64,000 bases of DNA from Fratercula arctica (taxonomy: Eukaryota; Chordata; Aves; Charadriiformes; Alcidae): positions 51,499,672 through 51,563,671 of the forward strand of contig CANTUZ010000004.1 in the NCBI GenBank assembly GCA_947846985.1, given 5' to 3'. A program made the position numbers and the translations under genes. Below the pieces are notes generated by a model, which ran no database searches, had not been told where the DNA came from, and saw nothing but the letters and a program-made list of their open reading frames with translations. Below are positions 24,615 to 36,701 of the stretch, piece after piece (position 1 is the stretch's first letter; the number at the start of each line of letters is the position of its first letter).

Positions 24615-24618
24615 ACAG

Positions 24619-24788
24619 AGCTGAATAGTACTGATTTAAAAGACTGCATCAGTGAAAACAGCCTCAGTAGCAATGCTAGTCTTCCCAGTGTACAGAGCTG
24701 CCGACGACTTCGAGAGAGAAGAGTTGCAAGCTGGGCTGTTTCATTTGAGCGTCTTCTTCAGGATCCTGTTGGTGTTAAATATTTTTCG
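24619..24788 (+). CDS. RGS12: RGS12 exon: start of the RGS domain
   Basis: 170 nt, entered with one base from the microexon and leaving in phase 0 (TAT TTT TCG|GTAAGT). It encodes a Ser/Asn-rich leader (ISENSLSSNASLPSVQSC), an arginine-rich segment (RRLRERR) and the first helices of the RGS domain (ASWAVSFERLLQDPVGVKYF). The RGS domain is the catalytic GAP module that stabilises the transition state of G-alpha GTP hydrolysis. This stretch is nearly identical to mammalian RGS12 as I remember it. Confidence 0.97.
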
Positions 24789-27700
24789 GTAAGTTTGGAG
24801 GAACGGTAAGAGGCCTTTCAAAATACCTGATATTGCTACAGTAACTTTTCTGTATTTTTTCTCTCTTGACACTATTCTGACATAGGATGAGAGACAGGAG
24901 TTCCTTGTTACACAGTTGTTATCTGAGCATCTAAGTTTGAACTGGTTCGCATTTGAGTAAGAGTTCATAGTAATGCACATACTGCCATGCATACCAAAAG
25001 TTTCAGATAAAAATGAGGGCTGTACTTTTCTTTGAATCTGAACTTCTAGAAATCTTCCCCATTTTGTAAAACAATTACATTTGGTTATATTTGTATCTGT
25101 AGCCTTTGAAAAAAGAAAGAGGCAGTAGTTTCAGTGGTTTCCTAAGAACTGGTAATCTGTTCGTGTTTGCCTACTGAAATGTTGGAAGCCACATAGAACA
25201 TTTTTTCAATGATACAGTGGCTTATCTTCCTGCAAAAGGCTTTTAATTACTTCCAAAAAGTATTTCTAAGGTAGCTAACAGCACTGGTTAAAGCTGCAGC
25301 TTGCAGGACTAGTGCTGAGTATTTGCAAAACATAAATAAAGCTTCTTTGCAGCACTTTTATGAAGTTGTAAGTATTATCATACCTTTTACATGTGAGGAA
25401 ATACACTTTTCCATTGTCGCATTGAAAGTCTGTTGCTGATTCTGAATCACAAGGACATCTTGTGCTGCCCAAATATTTTTCACAAACAGGACCTAAAGAA
25501 ACCTATGGTTTGAGAGATGTAGATTGTTGGAATCTGCAGTAACTCAGACTCCTTTTACTTGATTCAAAAGTACGTTAAAATATCAAATGATTAGTAAGCA
25601 GACTTCCATCTTAAATGGTGTGGGGACCCAAAAAACCACACTAACAGTGAATACCTGTTTGAGTAAACAGAGAAGATGAAAAAAAAATAATGTATCCTGG
25701 ATATTATATTCCCTGTCTTTCCATTTTTCTTGGTAGAGTAGCTCAAGAGTTATTAGTGGTTCTGCTTAGATACTGAGATGACTACTCAGACTGAAAGAAA
25801 AATTACAATTTCAATCTGATGTTAGAATCCACCTGAAAACTGAAATAGTTTGGGGGAGTGCTGCTGATAGTTTAGTTGTCTTTTCTCATTACTTTTGAGC
25901 CACCAGTATAACGTACACTTAAGAGTGTAAGCCTTAGAGTCTGGCATAAAACCGAATCATGGTGCCTAAAAAAAATGAAGAGCCTTTTCAAGTGACAGAA
26001 TCATAGAATGGTTTATGTTGGAAGGGACCTTAAAGATCATCTAGTTCCAACCCACTGCCATGGGCAGGGACACCTCCCACTAGACCAGGCTGCTCAAAGC
26101 CCCACCCAGCCTGGCCTTGAACACTTCCAGGGATGGGGCATCCACAACCTCCCTGTTGCAGAGTCTCACCACCCTCATAGTGAAAAATTTCTTCCTAATA
26201 TCCAATATAAATCTGGCCTCTTCCAGTTTGAAGCCAATGGTTAATATTCCTTCAAAGGGAAGCTCAGAAAGCCCATGAACTGCAAAGGGATTCACCTATA
26301 ACTATCCAAAAGATACAGATTTCTGCCAGTATTCAAGAACATTGGAACATCAGCATTTAATTTACAATTGCCTAGTAAGCATCTTGGTGCATTTGGAATT
26401 CAGCATGCATAGGCCTTTCCTGAGGACAACTTTGTCACAGAGCAGGATTTACTCTCTAAGAAGAAAAGATTTTGCATGTTTTGCAAATACTCATATTTTG
26501 CATAATAGTCTGCTGATTAGAGCAGTCATCCAGGAAGTGAGAGACTTGATTGCAAGTTCCCTCCTCAAGTGGCTCAGACCAACATCTCCAGCTTCCCAGC
26601 CACGTGTGACAATGGCTGGGCTACATAATATTCCAACTGGGGCACCACTCGATCTTCCCGACAAAGCTGAAATGTTGTACAGCCAGCTGTGCCCAAATCA
26701 CATGGCCAGAAAGAAAGCAGGAAGGAGATTGACTGTAGATTCATAGTGAAGGCACTGGGTGAGGAAGTAAGCAGTTGAGTTCCAGTTCCTGCACACTAAT
26801 TTGATTCTCTTTTAACCTGTAATTACATGTAAAATGCAGAAAGGTCCCCTGACTACTCTCTAGATTGTCTTTTATACCTTTGGTGTCTCAGGTTAGGGAT
26901 CTGAGGAACTTTTAGTTTAAACTGAGAAGGTTGCTAGTGGATTTAGACTCCCTGTATTGTAGTTTATCTCAATTGCTTTCTTACAGATGGACTCCCTAAA
27001 CTCTATCTAAATCTTAAAAGCACAAATAAGTATTTCTGTGAAGATTCCTCTTACTGAGACTGCCTTGTATGTTCAGGAAGCTTGAGTGTTGCCAGTGTGA
27101 CAGTTGAGTGAAGGTTGTGGCTTGCAGGCTGATTTAAAATGAAATTGCCAATTACATTTGGCAATTTGATGATACCTAAAACTCTAAAGTGTAAACAAGC
27201 ATTGTTCCAAGTACATGAATGCCTAGATAATTTTTTTTAGAGGACGGAGTTAATGGTTAAAACGCTTTCAAGAAACATATGCTGAGAGAATATTGAATTA
27301 TACAGATTTCAATCAGGGACAGTTTTATGATTGTACAGTTTTCCACTGAATGGAATCCCTGTCTTCATTTGGACCTTTGGATGCTATAATATTAATGTCC
27401 TAATTTTTGTATGTTGTACTGGGAGATTATTTTTTTTTTCTCTAAGAATGCATTTTCCAAGGAGAACCATGTAACCACATCAGCAGGCAGTGATAAACGA
27501 TTTTTTGTAGTTGCCATGTGATGCAGAAAGATGCTGTGATGAATACAGAATTGGTTACGGGCACTGCTTGATAAACATCTACTCTATTATACTAGTAGAA
27601 CTGCAATTAAAGACAGCTGGTTAACAGTGTAATTTTAAAATGTAGTTATAAATTATTTAAATTTGTATTAAAAGTTTATTCACTAGTTTATGCACTACTT

Positions 27701-27991
27701 AACATGCAGTATCAAACTTCGTCTTTGCACATGCAAATGATTTGATTGTAACTTGATGGATTCTTCTCAATTGTATATGTTTAAAAAGAAATGAGAAAGA
27801 GGAGAAGCAGTAGGCCTATATTGGGCATGCATTGATTTTTACTTTAGAAGAAAACTGGACTGGGAGACTGACTGAGGTGTTACCATTATGCAAGCTTTAA
27901 TATTCTTATCAAGCATTATAAATTTGTTGTTTGAAATGGCAAGTAATGTCTTTTTATGAGAGATTTTGTATTTGTTTATTTTTTCCCCTAG
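24789..27991 (+). other. RGS12 intron with a CR1 insertion
   Basis: GT-AG intron of 3.2 kb. Contains the antisense CR1 at 25996-26240. A 134-codon open frame at 26342-26746 has no recognisable similarity or splice context. The remainder is unremarkable AT-rich sequence. Confidence 0.75.
25996..26240 (-). mobile_element. CR1 LINE, 5'-truncated, antisense to RGS12
   Basis: Read on the minus strand, this is the 3' end of an avian CR1. The + strand begins with agaatcatagaatgg and 'gttggaagggaccttaaagatcat', the classic reverse complement of the CR1 3' UTR. It continues into the C-terminus of ORF2; the minus-strand frame contains KLEEARFILDIRKKFF and EVVDAPSLEVFKARL, matching remembered CR1 reverse-transcriptase ends. 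The 5' truncation at about 26240 is typical. It is much better preserved than the copy at 3.7-4.6 kb. This element is the main evidence that the DNA is avian. Confidence 0.95.
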
Positions 27992-28084
27992 GAGTTTCTA
28001 CGGAAAGAATTTAGTGAAGAAAATATTTTATTTTGGCAGGCCTGTGAATATTTTAACCATGTACCTGCACATGATAAAAAAGAG
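27992..28084 (+). CDS. RGS12: RGS12 exon: RGS domain, second part
   Basis: 93 nt, exactly 31 codons, phase 0 at both ends. Acceptor ttttcccctag, donor GAG|GTAAGT. Encodes EFLRKEFSEENILFWQACEY and on to HDKKE. The S-E-E-N-I-L-F-W motif is one of the most conserved in RGS domains; its Asn contacts the switch regions of G-alpha in solved RGS complexes. The key residues are intact, so GAP activity is expected. Confidence 0.97.
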
Positions 28085-29264
28085 GTAAGTCTATGTGGTA
28101 TTTCAGTATATGGTGTTGCTTACTAAAAATTGTTACTTCTTCAAGATTATTGAAATTATTGGAGCTGTGCTTGGTCTTTGTACTGTGACTTCACTAAATT
28201 AGGGTTGGAGCCTCAGTCTAATTTTCTCAGTCCCCTGAGAGCAGTGTCCCAGGTTTAAGATGTTGGATATATTTAGAATGCAATGAAGCGCAGAGGTAGC
28301 TCTGAAAACTTAGTTAAGGTATACTGGATGTTGAAAAATGGATGGCTGCAGTAGCCTAGTGCAAGGGAGCGCAGAGCAAGTTAATTTAACATGTCGAGGA
28401 AGGGTGAAAATTAGCCTCTGTTGCGCTCTTTCAGATAGACTAGCCAAGATAATGTGTTTATAACTAACTTGGATATATCTACTGCTGTAAGTGTAGTCAT
28501 GTTTGTTCACAAATTATAAGAATCTGCATCTCATCCTTTTAAGACACATCTATGTTTGTCAGGCAGTTTTGGTGAATTTTGAATTTTGTGTGGGTTGGCA
28601 ACACTTCTGTTGACACCACAGCCAAATCTAGTCAGGTTTACACTGTGGAAATGGTTTCATCTTGCAAGTCCCTCTTGCTCTTTTGGGGACCATTCAGATT
28701 TTTCCCACTTGCTTCTGTCTTTGAACAGTGTATTTTCTGAACACTCTCCTTAAGGGTTTTAAGATCAGTTTGGTGTTTTTTTCATTATTTCCAGAATGTG
28801 GATGTTTCAAAGTAAACAAGTTAAAAACAGAGCATGAATGTTTTTAACAGTGAATATCCAAGTATATGTTTACATTTTTGCAGCTTCTAGAAATTGAAGC
28901 TTAGAAGATTTATTTAAATAGTAGCTGTTATGTAAAAGGTCTAAAATCTAAAAAAATCCGTTCTCTTTTGTAAGACAGGATTTGATGTGATTTACCTTTA
29001 TTATTTTCATAGTTTCATTATTTTAAGTTTTATTTTGATGGCAATTTTTACTGCTTAAGAAATATTTGATGAATATTTGTAATATTCAAGGAAAAGCCCT
29101 ACTTATATGACTAAAACTAACAAAAACTACCAAATGAAAAATGCTCATATATTAAGGAAACTGTGGAGTGGCTGTATATGTTTGTGTGGAATATCAGTGT
29201 GAAAAATACCTGTATAAAAATATGCTTGCAAAGCAAACATGCATTTAGCATTTCTTTTCTGTAG
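28085..29264 (+). other. RGS12 intron
   Basis: 1.2 kb GT-AG intron, AT-rich, ending ttcttttctgtag. Nothing else recognised. Confidence 0.8.
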
Positions 29265-29408
29265 CTTTCTTACAGAGCACGGGAGATCTTCAGTAAGTTC
29301 TTGTGTAGCAAAGCTACAACCCCAGTTAATATTGATAGCCAGGCACAGTTGGCAGATGATATTCTCAATTCTCCGCATCCAGATATGTTCAAGGAACAGC
29401 AACTTCAG
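29265..29408 (+). CDS. RGS12: RGS12 exon: RGS domain, third part
   Basis: 144 nt, 48 codons, phase 0 to phase 0 (CAG|GTAACC donor). Starts LSYRAREIFSKFLCSKATTP, passes VNIDSQAQLADDIL, and ends in MFKEQQLQ. It carries the middle helices of the RGS bundle and the loop with the conserved Asn (VNID) that approaches the G-alpha active site. Sequence matches remembered mammalian RGS12 almost residue for residue. Confidence 0.97.
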
Positions 29409-32400
29409 GTAACCATAGAAAACATTACTGTTGTATGTTTAGGTCTATTATCTTTTCCACTGAAGTGCTTCAAAATCTGTAAAAGTAGTTTCACATGCTG
29501 TATGTTTTACTGTACATAAAAAGAGAGAAGTCAAGATCATATAGATTCTATTAGCAGAATAGGGAGAGACTGTATAATGAAATGTACCTTGACTTTTTCT
29601 GTACATCTGCATATGTATGGAAAAACGACATTAACTAAAAAATAATCTGAAAAATACTATTATTGAAACGAAAGTTTAGTGCAAGTAAATAATGCCATGT
29701 GGTGCAATAACATTGCATATGGTGTTTGCATATGGTTGCTTATTCTTTTCTGTAGTGGACAATTGTGTACACAAATAGCATCTAATTTTGGTTAAAGTGG
29801 TTTGTAAAATATGTCTGTTGTATTGAAGGAGTCCTTCCCTTGTGCTTTAATAGAACTGTCAGACAAAGAGCTGGTTAAAACTGTTGGTGTCTGAAGACCT
29901 CAGAAGTGGATTAATTTTAAATAATTTTTAATGTTCAGAACAGAACAGTTATGTAACAATAGGATACATTTCACATTTTCTGTGGAATTTAAGTTTTTTC
30001 TTTTTTCTCCTAAGTAATCTCTTTGGTAACTCCTACCCTAATAATTTATTAGTAGAAATAATTTTGAGATCATATTATTTAGAAATCAAGGCTGTAGCTT
30101 TAACTGCATAAATGAAGCAGGTCACAATCTTCGTCTTAGTGCAACCTCAGATTGCATGCTTTTGACCATAAGAGCAGGTGGGTATAGTATCTTACTCCAT
30201 CTGCAAAGTGAAGATAGAAAGGTAGGGCTAACTGCTGGTTTGGTAGCTTCTAGCATTACAGCTACCCTCCATGCACCTACCAAGGCCTGGGGCTACTATG
30301 GGAATTACCAGCCATGATCTTCCCAGATATTTTTTTCATGTATTCCTCATCTTGGCTTTGTGGAGCCCATGCCTGAATTCCTCTTCGTCCTCTCCCAGTT
30401 GTTCAGTGGAGCAGAAGGTGTTCTTATGAGTCCGGTGGCTGGGCTGATGCAGGTTTTCTTGCTTCTTTGAAAATGCTGTGTCTTTAGGTTGGAGGGCTTA
30501 TAAGGTGGGTGAAAATGCTGATGTGAAGTGCTGCTGTGGGTCTAATCCCAGCCATGTGTGGACCTCACCTGCTTCTCTCAAATTATCAGTGCCTCTGTAG
30601 TTCTGCCATCAGATCCCTCAGTCAGGCCCGTTCTTCCCAATGAAAAACTAGGTGAAGCAGGATGAGAGTTACTTCTGCCAAAGTAAGCGGCCTTGGAGCT
30701 AGGTGCTGGTACAGCTGAGGTACTAATGGTGTGTTGCCTGGTTGAGGTTGGTACTGGGTGATGAATTGCCTTGATGGCCCTTAATATCTTGGTTTCACTA
30801 AGTGGTGGTTCTGCAGTAGGTCAGTTTGTGGTCTTGATAGGTGGCATGACCTCAGGAACGTAGAACTCTGGGTGCGTGTAGTTATTGCAACACGCCCACA
30901 GACTTCCAACATTCAGCTCGTGGTAGTGACACCGTCTTAATAATGTGAAGGCTCTGGTTTTTGTGGTCTTTCACAAGAGTTTTTTAGATTTCAGCAGTGA
31001 GCTAGAGTGCAAGGGCACTGATCTGTGGTGGTTGTCAGATAAGTGTTACATGATGGTGGGGAATAGGGAGTGTTTCTGTAAGGCTGCAGTGGCGTTGCGC
31101 AAGTGTGTGTGGGAAAGTGCCTTGGAAAGCACTGCTGAGGGCGTTACCTCTCCAGCACTGCCCATTGGGAATGCTGCTGGAAGTTGCTTTCTGTCCATAG
31201 CCTGACAGATTTGCCCTTGAGCCTGTTGTTAGAGATGCTTTAATATGACAGTGTGGATGCAGCCAAAATACCTAGTTAGGGTTTCATTGTTTCTTAGAAT
31301 AGAATAAGAACAAGGATTCTGAGTGTTTCTGGGTGCAAGACAGTGTAGGTCACTTGAAGATACTAAAATAAGAATAAAAGATCATTTACTTCATGTAGAG
31401 TTGTGTAAATGCATGTAAGTTTTTCTACTCTTGGTTATGTGTAATGTTCAAATTACGCTTTTGTAAGCTATATTTCTTGTTATCATTTGTAGGAACAAGA
31501 AATGGCATCTGCTAGATTTTTCCAAATGTGTAAATTAATATGATAATAATGCTAAATATAGGAAATTGGGGATGTAGTGTGGGCTAGCAACAGTAGGGCA
31601 GATGATGATCATCTCAAGGTAAATTAGTTAAGCTGTCATCACACTGTCCAGCAAAGTTAAAAGGTTGGAATGTTTTTGCTGTATTAAGTATATTTAATCT
31701 ACAGACTTCATCTTTGCAGTAACTCTCCTTTGTCTCTTAGTTCTCTGCAATATTTTCCTTTATTCTTCCTACCTAGCATGCAATAACAATTTTATCTTCA
31801 TTTGGTGCTAGATTCTGTGACAGGAGGCAACTCTGAAAAGCTTTGGTTTTCATCCTGAAACTGTATTAAATTTAGAGTATTAGTGTTAGCTGTGCTGTAG
31901 AATCATGTCTTATATTTGTGAGGCACAAATTGCATTTAGCTTAAAATTTTGTGATTTGTTGAGGAATGTAACCTCTATAAGTTTCATTTTCTTAAAAACC
32001 TCAAGGACAGGTGAAGTATTTTTCAGTTAGCTTGGGTTTTGCATCTGTGTTGGTGTTCGCAGACTGTACTTAGCATTTTTCCCCAATAACCTTGTATTAG
32101 TGTATCTGTGAGTCCTTGAGATTGAGGCATTTTGATTTCTTGTAATTGTTCTGTATTTTATGCTCTTTTGGCAATACACAGAGGTATTATTCTTTGAGCT
32201 CAACAGAACTCAAGAAATGTTTTAAAGCTACATGTGTTGTGTATACTGAATAATTTGTTGAGCCTTGGCCTGAAGACCATCTGTGCTCTGAAAGTAGTTG
32301 TCTCTCTGAATTTTGCCAGTGTACCTGTGGTCAGAGAAGGATTTTATTTTTCATAGTGTGAGAGAGAGATTCCCCTTTGTGAGCAGTTTTTCAAGTGGGA

Positions 32401-33806
32401 AATCTATGACACTGGATTGTCTTTTTGACACTGCATTGAGGGCACATCAGGCTTTGTGCTGAGCCGTTTCAGCACATTAAGCCGGCAAAACTAACGTTAC
32501 AAAAGTATTTTTTCATAACTTACCATGCAGAAAACAGTACATTAGAAGGCCCAACAAATATGACAGGTAGCACTTGAGCAGAAATCGGAATATATGGGAG
32601 GAAGGCAAGAACATGGAAGTCAGCATGCAGTTTGAATATTGTTTTTTGTGACTCTGCAGGATCAAGTTCTCTCTGCGTTATCTTGCTGTTTGCCAGAAAA
32701 ACTTTGGGCTAATGCTTGTTGAGAAGGGTGTCTTGACACAACCTGAAAAATTATTTCCATCTGCAACTGGGCCACTGTGACTTAGTGATGGATTTCCCTG
32801 TAGACTTTTGGGAATGCCATAAGCAGTTGTGGCGCACATACTGTTCTTCACTTGTAGGGAATTTGTCATGTCCAAAGACGGTGGCATTCATACTGCTTTT
32901 TGAGATCAAGTGAATCACTGGAGAAGGTATAAAATAAAAGTATGAATTCACTTAAAACTAAAGGTTTGCAAAAATGGAACAAGAAAGTCAAATACTCTGT
33001 TTAGCATTTAATAAAGAAATTCTCTTCCTTTACTTTCATAAATTTAGCTTTGGCTAAATTAGCCTCAGACATTTGCTGCAGGCCTGGTATAGAGCTGCTT
33101 CCTTCCTATGTATTTAAAGATAAATGTTGTTGATCTTGCCCAGAGCAGCCATTTTATGTAAACTGTTCTTTTTCAAGGTATTGATTTTACAGCACCTTGA
33201 TTATTGAATCTTCCAAAGATATTGATCTTTTTTCTTTATGATCGTGCACATAATACTGTAAAGGACTCTTTGCTCTTCCCCACGTCAGTAATTAACCTAG
33301 TATATCTTGTATCATTGCATAGTATTGCGTATTGTGATTGTATCATATTCCTGAGTTTTAGACCATAAACTTTTCTTGCTCACAGCTACCTTAAAACACA
33401 CTTGTATAATTCAGTCCTGTCACATATAGCACTGATGTAATAATCTTCAAATAATATTTAAAATGGATAGCTTGCTATGTGCTTTGCATAGAATGTACAA
33501 AGGCATAAATGCAGTAAAAGATGGCTATGAGGGTAGTGTTGTCAAAACTCTACAGCTTCTCAGCTTCTCATGCACTTTGCACAAATCATAGCATTTTTCT
33601 GAACTTGTGCTAAGGGAGTAGATCAAATTATGTTTCACTTTAAATTGGTGCAGTGTATTTAACCAGGTCTAAACAAAATCATGCCTACTGCTGTTTACAG
33701 GTTAATGCCCTAAATTTTGTGGGAGTTGGCTGTTGTGAGATAGCTTCATTTTCTTGGTGTGCTATTTAAGCTTATGTAACCATTATCCACTGCATTTTAA
33801 TTTCAG
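29409..33806 (+). other. RGS12 intron
   Basis: 4.4 kb GT-AG intron. The segment from about 30120 to 31220 is visibly richer in G and C than its surroundings, but I could not assign it to a known repeat. The open frames (for example 30945-31205) show no protein similarity. The rest is AT-rich. Confidence 0.7.
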
Positions 33807-33986
33807 ATATTTAACTTGATGAAGTTTGATAGCTATACTCGCTTTCTCAAATCCCCCCTTTACCAAGAATGCATCTTAGCTGAAGTAGAAGGTCGACCTC
33901 TTCCTGATCCTCAGCGTGTTCCCAGCAGCCCCACTTCTAAACACAGTATCAGTTCAGAGAAGTCCAATATCTCAACACCGAAAAAG
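33807..33986 (+). CDS. RGS12: RGS12 exon: end of RGS domain and start of linker
   Basis: 180 nt, 60 codons, phase 0 to phase 0. Acceptor ttttaatttcag; donor AAAAAG|GTTACC, weaker than the others. Begins [20 protein letters not shown], the last helices of the RGS domain, then [16 protein letters not shown] and a Ser/Pro-rich linker ([19 protein letters not shown]) with several possible phosphorylation sites. Intron retention here would add a short tail, ending in the TAA at 34029-34031. Confidence 0.97.
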
Positions 33987-35233
33987 GTTACCTTTGTCTT
34001 GTTGTTATCTGAAAACTATGTTCTTAAATAATGTTTTTCAAGTTCTTTGGAAGATCAAAGATAATATATAGGAAATAATTAGAATGTTTGTTTAGTGGTG
34101 CTGGCAAATATAATTAGAAAGTCTTTATGTACTCAGGAAAAGACTTATTTTTTTTAAATCCGTACCTTTGAATCAGATTTCTAGCTATTGACTTCCTGAA
34201 TATGATTTTAAATCTTTGTTATTATTTAAATATATGTGTACAAATAAAAAAATAGGATTGTTTTAATGCATCAGTTCAGAAGCTTATTTTGATTGAATAT
34301 TGGAATTAAGGTATGATATCTTAACCTTTGCTGAGAGCTGACATTTTATGAGAAGTTATTGGAGAAGGCTTAACCTAATCTAAGTGATGTTTGCAGAGGA
34401 TAGTTTTTAAATTTTTTAGCCCCTACTGAACTAAGATAATTCTGTGTAAAACAGATACAGTTCTTAAAAATCAGACCAGCAGTCTTACTGATCTCCTAAC
34501 ATTATTTAGAGTTTATTTTTTTCTTCATGTAGATAATACCACCGTAGTGTTACATAACTGTATGGGTAAATTATAACTTTGCATTTTTTGTGTCAATCAC
34601 TACACATCAGCCCATCTGCTATTATGTATTTTTATGACTAGGAATCTTTTTAAAAGTAGCATTTTAAGGAATACTCTAATAATCTAAGAAGAATACTAGC
34701 TTGTTAAAAGCAAGTTTAGTTTAACATCAAACATACCTGATGTTTGTATTCTTCAGCACTAATAAATACTTTGATTATACTTGTAAATGTTAAACAATAC
34801 TTTGTCATTGTCTTTAAATGCAGTTCATATTCAAGCCTAGCCTAGGAAAATATCTGAAATACTGAAATGAAATTCTGTGTTTTAAAAGCAAGGCAAGTGT
34901 CCTCTTCACATTAACTTAGGCATCACTGGTGAGCTGTGGAGAGTTCTTTCATATTTGCAGGAGCTCTCTGCGGCTTATTTCCACCTTCTGTTTTGTACTC
35001 CCCACCGAGTAGCACATTTCCATCTATATACTTCTTTTTGTTTCCGCTGTGTTTTGGTGTTTTTTTGATTGCTACAGAGAGGGATGCTGGCATATACGCT
35101 TGTGAGTGGGGTAAAGACGACAGCTAACCTGACCATCACACTCTTGTTTTGGGAAAAAGTGTGGGAAGGTTTATTTTAGATAATAGTCTTACAACTGTGA
35201 TCCAACCAATGATTTAATTGTGTTTTGTGATAG
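33987..35233 (+). other. RGS12 intron
   Basis: 1.2 kb GT-AG intron, AT-rich, acceptor gttttgtgatag. Nothing else recognised. Confidence 0.8.
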
Positions 35234-35387
35234 TTAAGTGGCAAATCAAAGTCAGGAAGATCTTTAAATGAAGAGTCAGGAGAGGAGGACACTGAGAAGA
35301 AAAAAAGGGGAACATTTTTCTCATGGTCAAGAAGTAAGAGTTTGGGAAAATCACAGAAGAGAAAAGAAAATGGTGATTATCCAAATG
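35234..35387 (+). CDS. RGS12: RGS12 exon: basic linker between RGS and RBD1
   Basis: 154 nt, phase 0 in and phase 1 out (AAT G|GTGAGT). Encodes LSGKSKSGRSLNEESGEEDT, then a lysine/arginine-rich block (EKKKRGTFFSWSRSKS and KSQKRKENG). The basic clusters look like nuclear localisation signals; nuclear RGS12 isoforms have been reported in mammals, but the link to these residues is inference. Low-complexity charged composition suggests a flexible linker. Confidence 0.95.
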
Positions 35388-36624
35388 GTGAGTATTCACC
35401 TTCCACTTTGTTGCAAAGTTGCTTTAACAATAGATGTGACTAATCTCAGCGTGTTTAGTTTGCATCTAAGTGCATCCTTGGGTGTGACAAAGGAAAAGAA
35501 ACTGTCAAGTCAGAAGGCCATAGCATGGCTAGTATCACTGGAGGCTTTGTGGAAGCAGATGTACAAATAGACAGTTAAAAGTATGAAAATATTTAAATTT
35601 GGTTTTATTGACTTGCAAGAGACTTTTTTTTCTGCTTTCCAATAGGCTCTGCATTTCTGTGTGCTGCCAATTGCTTTTTCAAACAGAGGGCCTACTATTT
35701 TTGTAGCAAGATAATTTCTTTACAGAGAAGTTCAGGAGCTGTAAATGCAAATAGTGCTATAGTTACAGTTATTAAAAAATTCCTCCATCTGCATTATCCT
35801 TCCTTTCTTTCTTTTCTTAGTACCATACAGGTATGTTCACTTATGAACATGCTCACTAGTTGTTTCCACCTTTCCTGACTAAAATGAAAAAAAATGAGTC
35901 AGAGTTGTGAAAACCCTTATAATCTGCTGTTTTGTTACTTAACTGGTTTTGAGAGTTCAAGGAAGAGTAGCCCTATGAAAGCACCTGTGCATGGCCTCTA
36001 GAGAAAGAGATTAAAGTTTTGCATTAACTCATTCAATTGAGTTAACAATAATAGAGAAATTCCACCAAAGCACCAAACTTGGACCATAATGTTACTGTGT
36101 TTTCTTCTTCTCTATTTTATAGTAAAGGCCCAGACCCACAAAATATCTTTGATCATATGGATGGTTTAAGTGTTCTCATTATATTCACATGTGAAAAGAC
36201 TTCAGAAGCATTTGCTAAAACTGTAGACTTAAAGTTCTGAAAGCGGCTAGTAATTGTCTTAGATTTTAGTTTTCTACTTGCACTTTTAAAAATATTTAAA
36301 TATATAAATATTTTAAAAATATTTATCTTCCTTCAAAATATCTGAAGAGGTAAAATAATTTTTAAATTTTCAAAGACGTTTTAAGATTAATTCTTTTTTT
36401 TTTTAATATAAAATCAAATGGGGTTATTGAAGGGCTACATAACCAAGAAATGCTTGTTTTGGTTTCCATGCTTCAATGCACAGTATGAAGATGTGTTTTT
36501 TTTTTCCTTTAATGAAAAAAATTATTTTTCTGACCAGAGGAGCTAATACTTGAAATAGCTTTTTTTATTATAATAAATAATAAAAGTAAGCCTTTTTCTG
36601 ATCGCTGATTCTTTCCACAAACAG
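35388..36624 (+). other. RGS12 intron
   Basis: 1.2 kb GT-AG intron with an AT-only, partly palindromic patch at about 36288-36326 (repeated aaatattt/aaaatattta). Nothing else recognised. Confidence 0.8.
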
Positions 36625-36701
36625 ATTCTATTCAGTCCAATGGATTGTCATACAGACGGGAATCACAAGGCTCCATGTCGTCAACTGCTAGTCTTGACCT
36701 G
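36625..36701 (+). CDS. RGS12: RGS12 exon: serine-rich linker
   Basis: 77 nt, entered in phase 1 (G+AT = Asp) and leaving in phase 0 (GACCTG|GTAATG). Encodes DSIQSNGLSYRRESQGSMSS followed by TASLDL. RRESQGS is a good match for a basophilic kinase site (R-R-x-S). Matches the corresponding mammalian linker (RRESQGS, SLDL) as I remember it. Confidence 0.95.

Larger units (their letters stand above)
16954..24618 (+). other. RGS12 intron
   Basis: 7.7 kb, AT-rich. Contains a T11G12 junction at 18708-18730, a perfect hairpin at 21449-21478, an imperfect hairpin at 23290-23320 and an AP-1/ARE-like motif at 19296-19305. It ends in an uninterrupted T24 tract directly before the acceptor. No coding exon or transposon was recognised. 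Confidence 0.75.

Noticed and set aside
24573..24618. Possible start codon before the first RGS exon (MCFLFLFFFFF...)
   Set aside because: This is translation of the polypyrimidine tract of the splice acceptor.
26342..26746. 134-codon plus-strand frame after the CR1
   Set aside because: No splice context, no recognisable domain, and it sits in an intron next to a transposon. Considered chance.
36288..36326. AT-only palindromic patch as an origin or structural element
   Set aside because: Such patches are common in AT-rich vertebrate introns and nothing else nearby supports a function.
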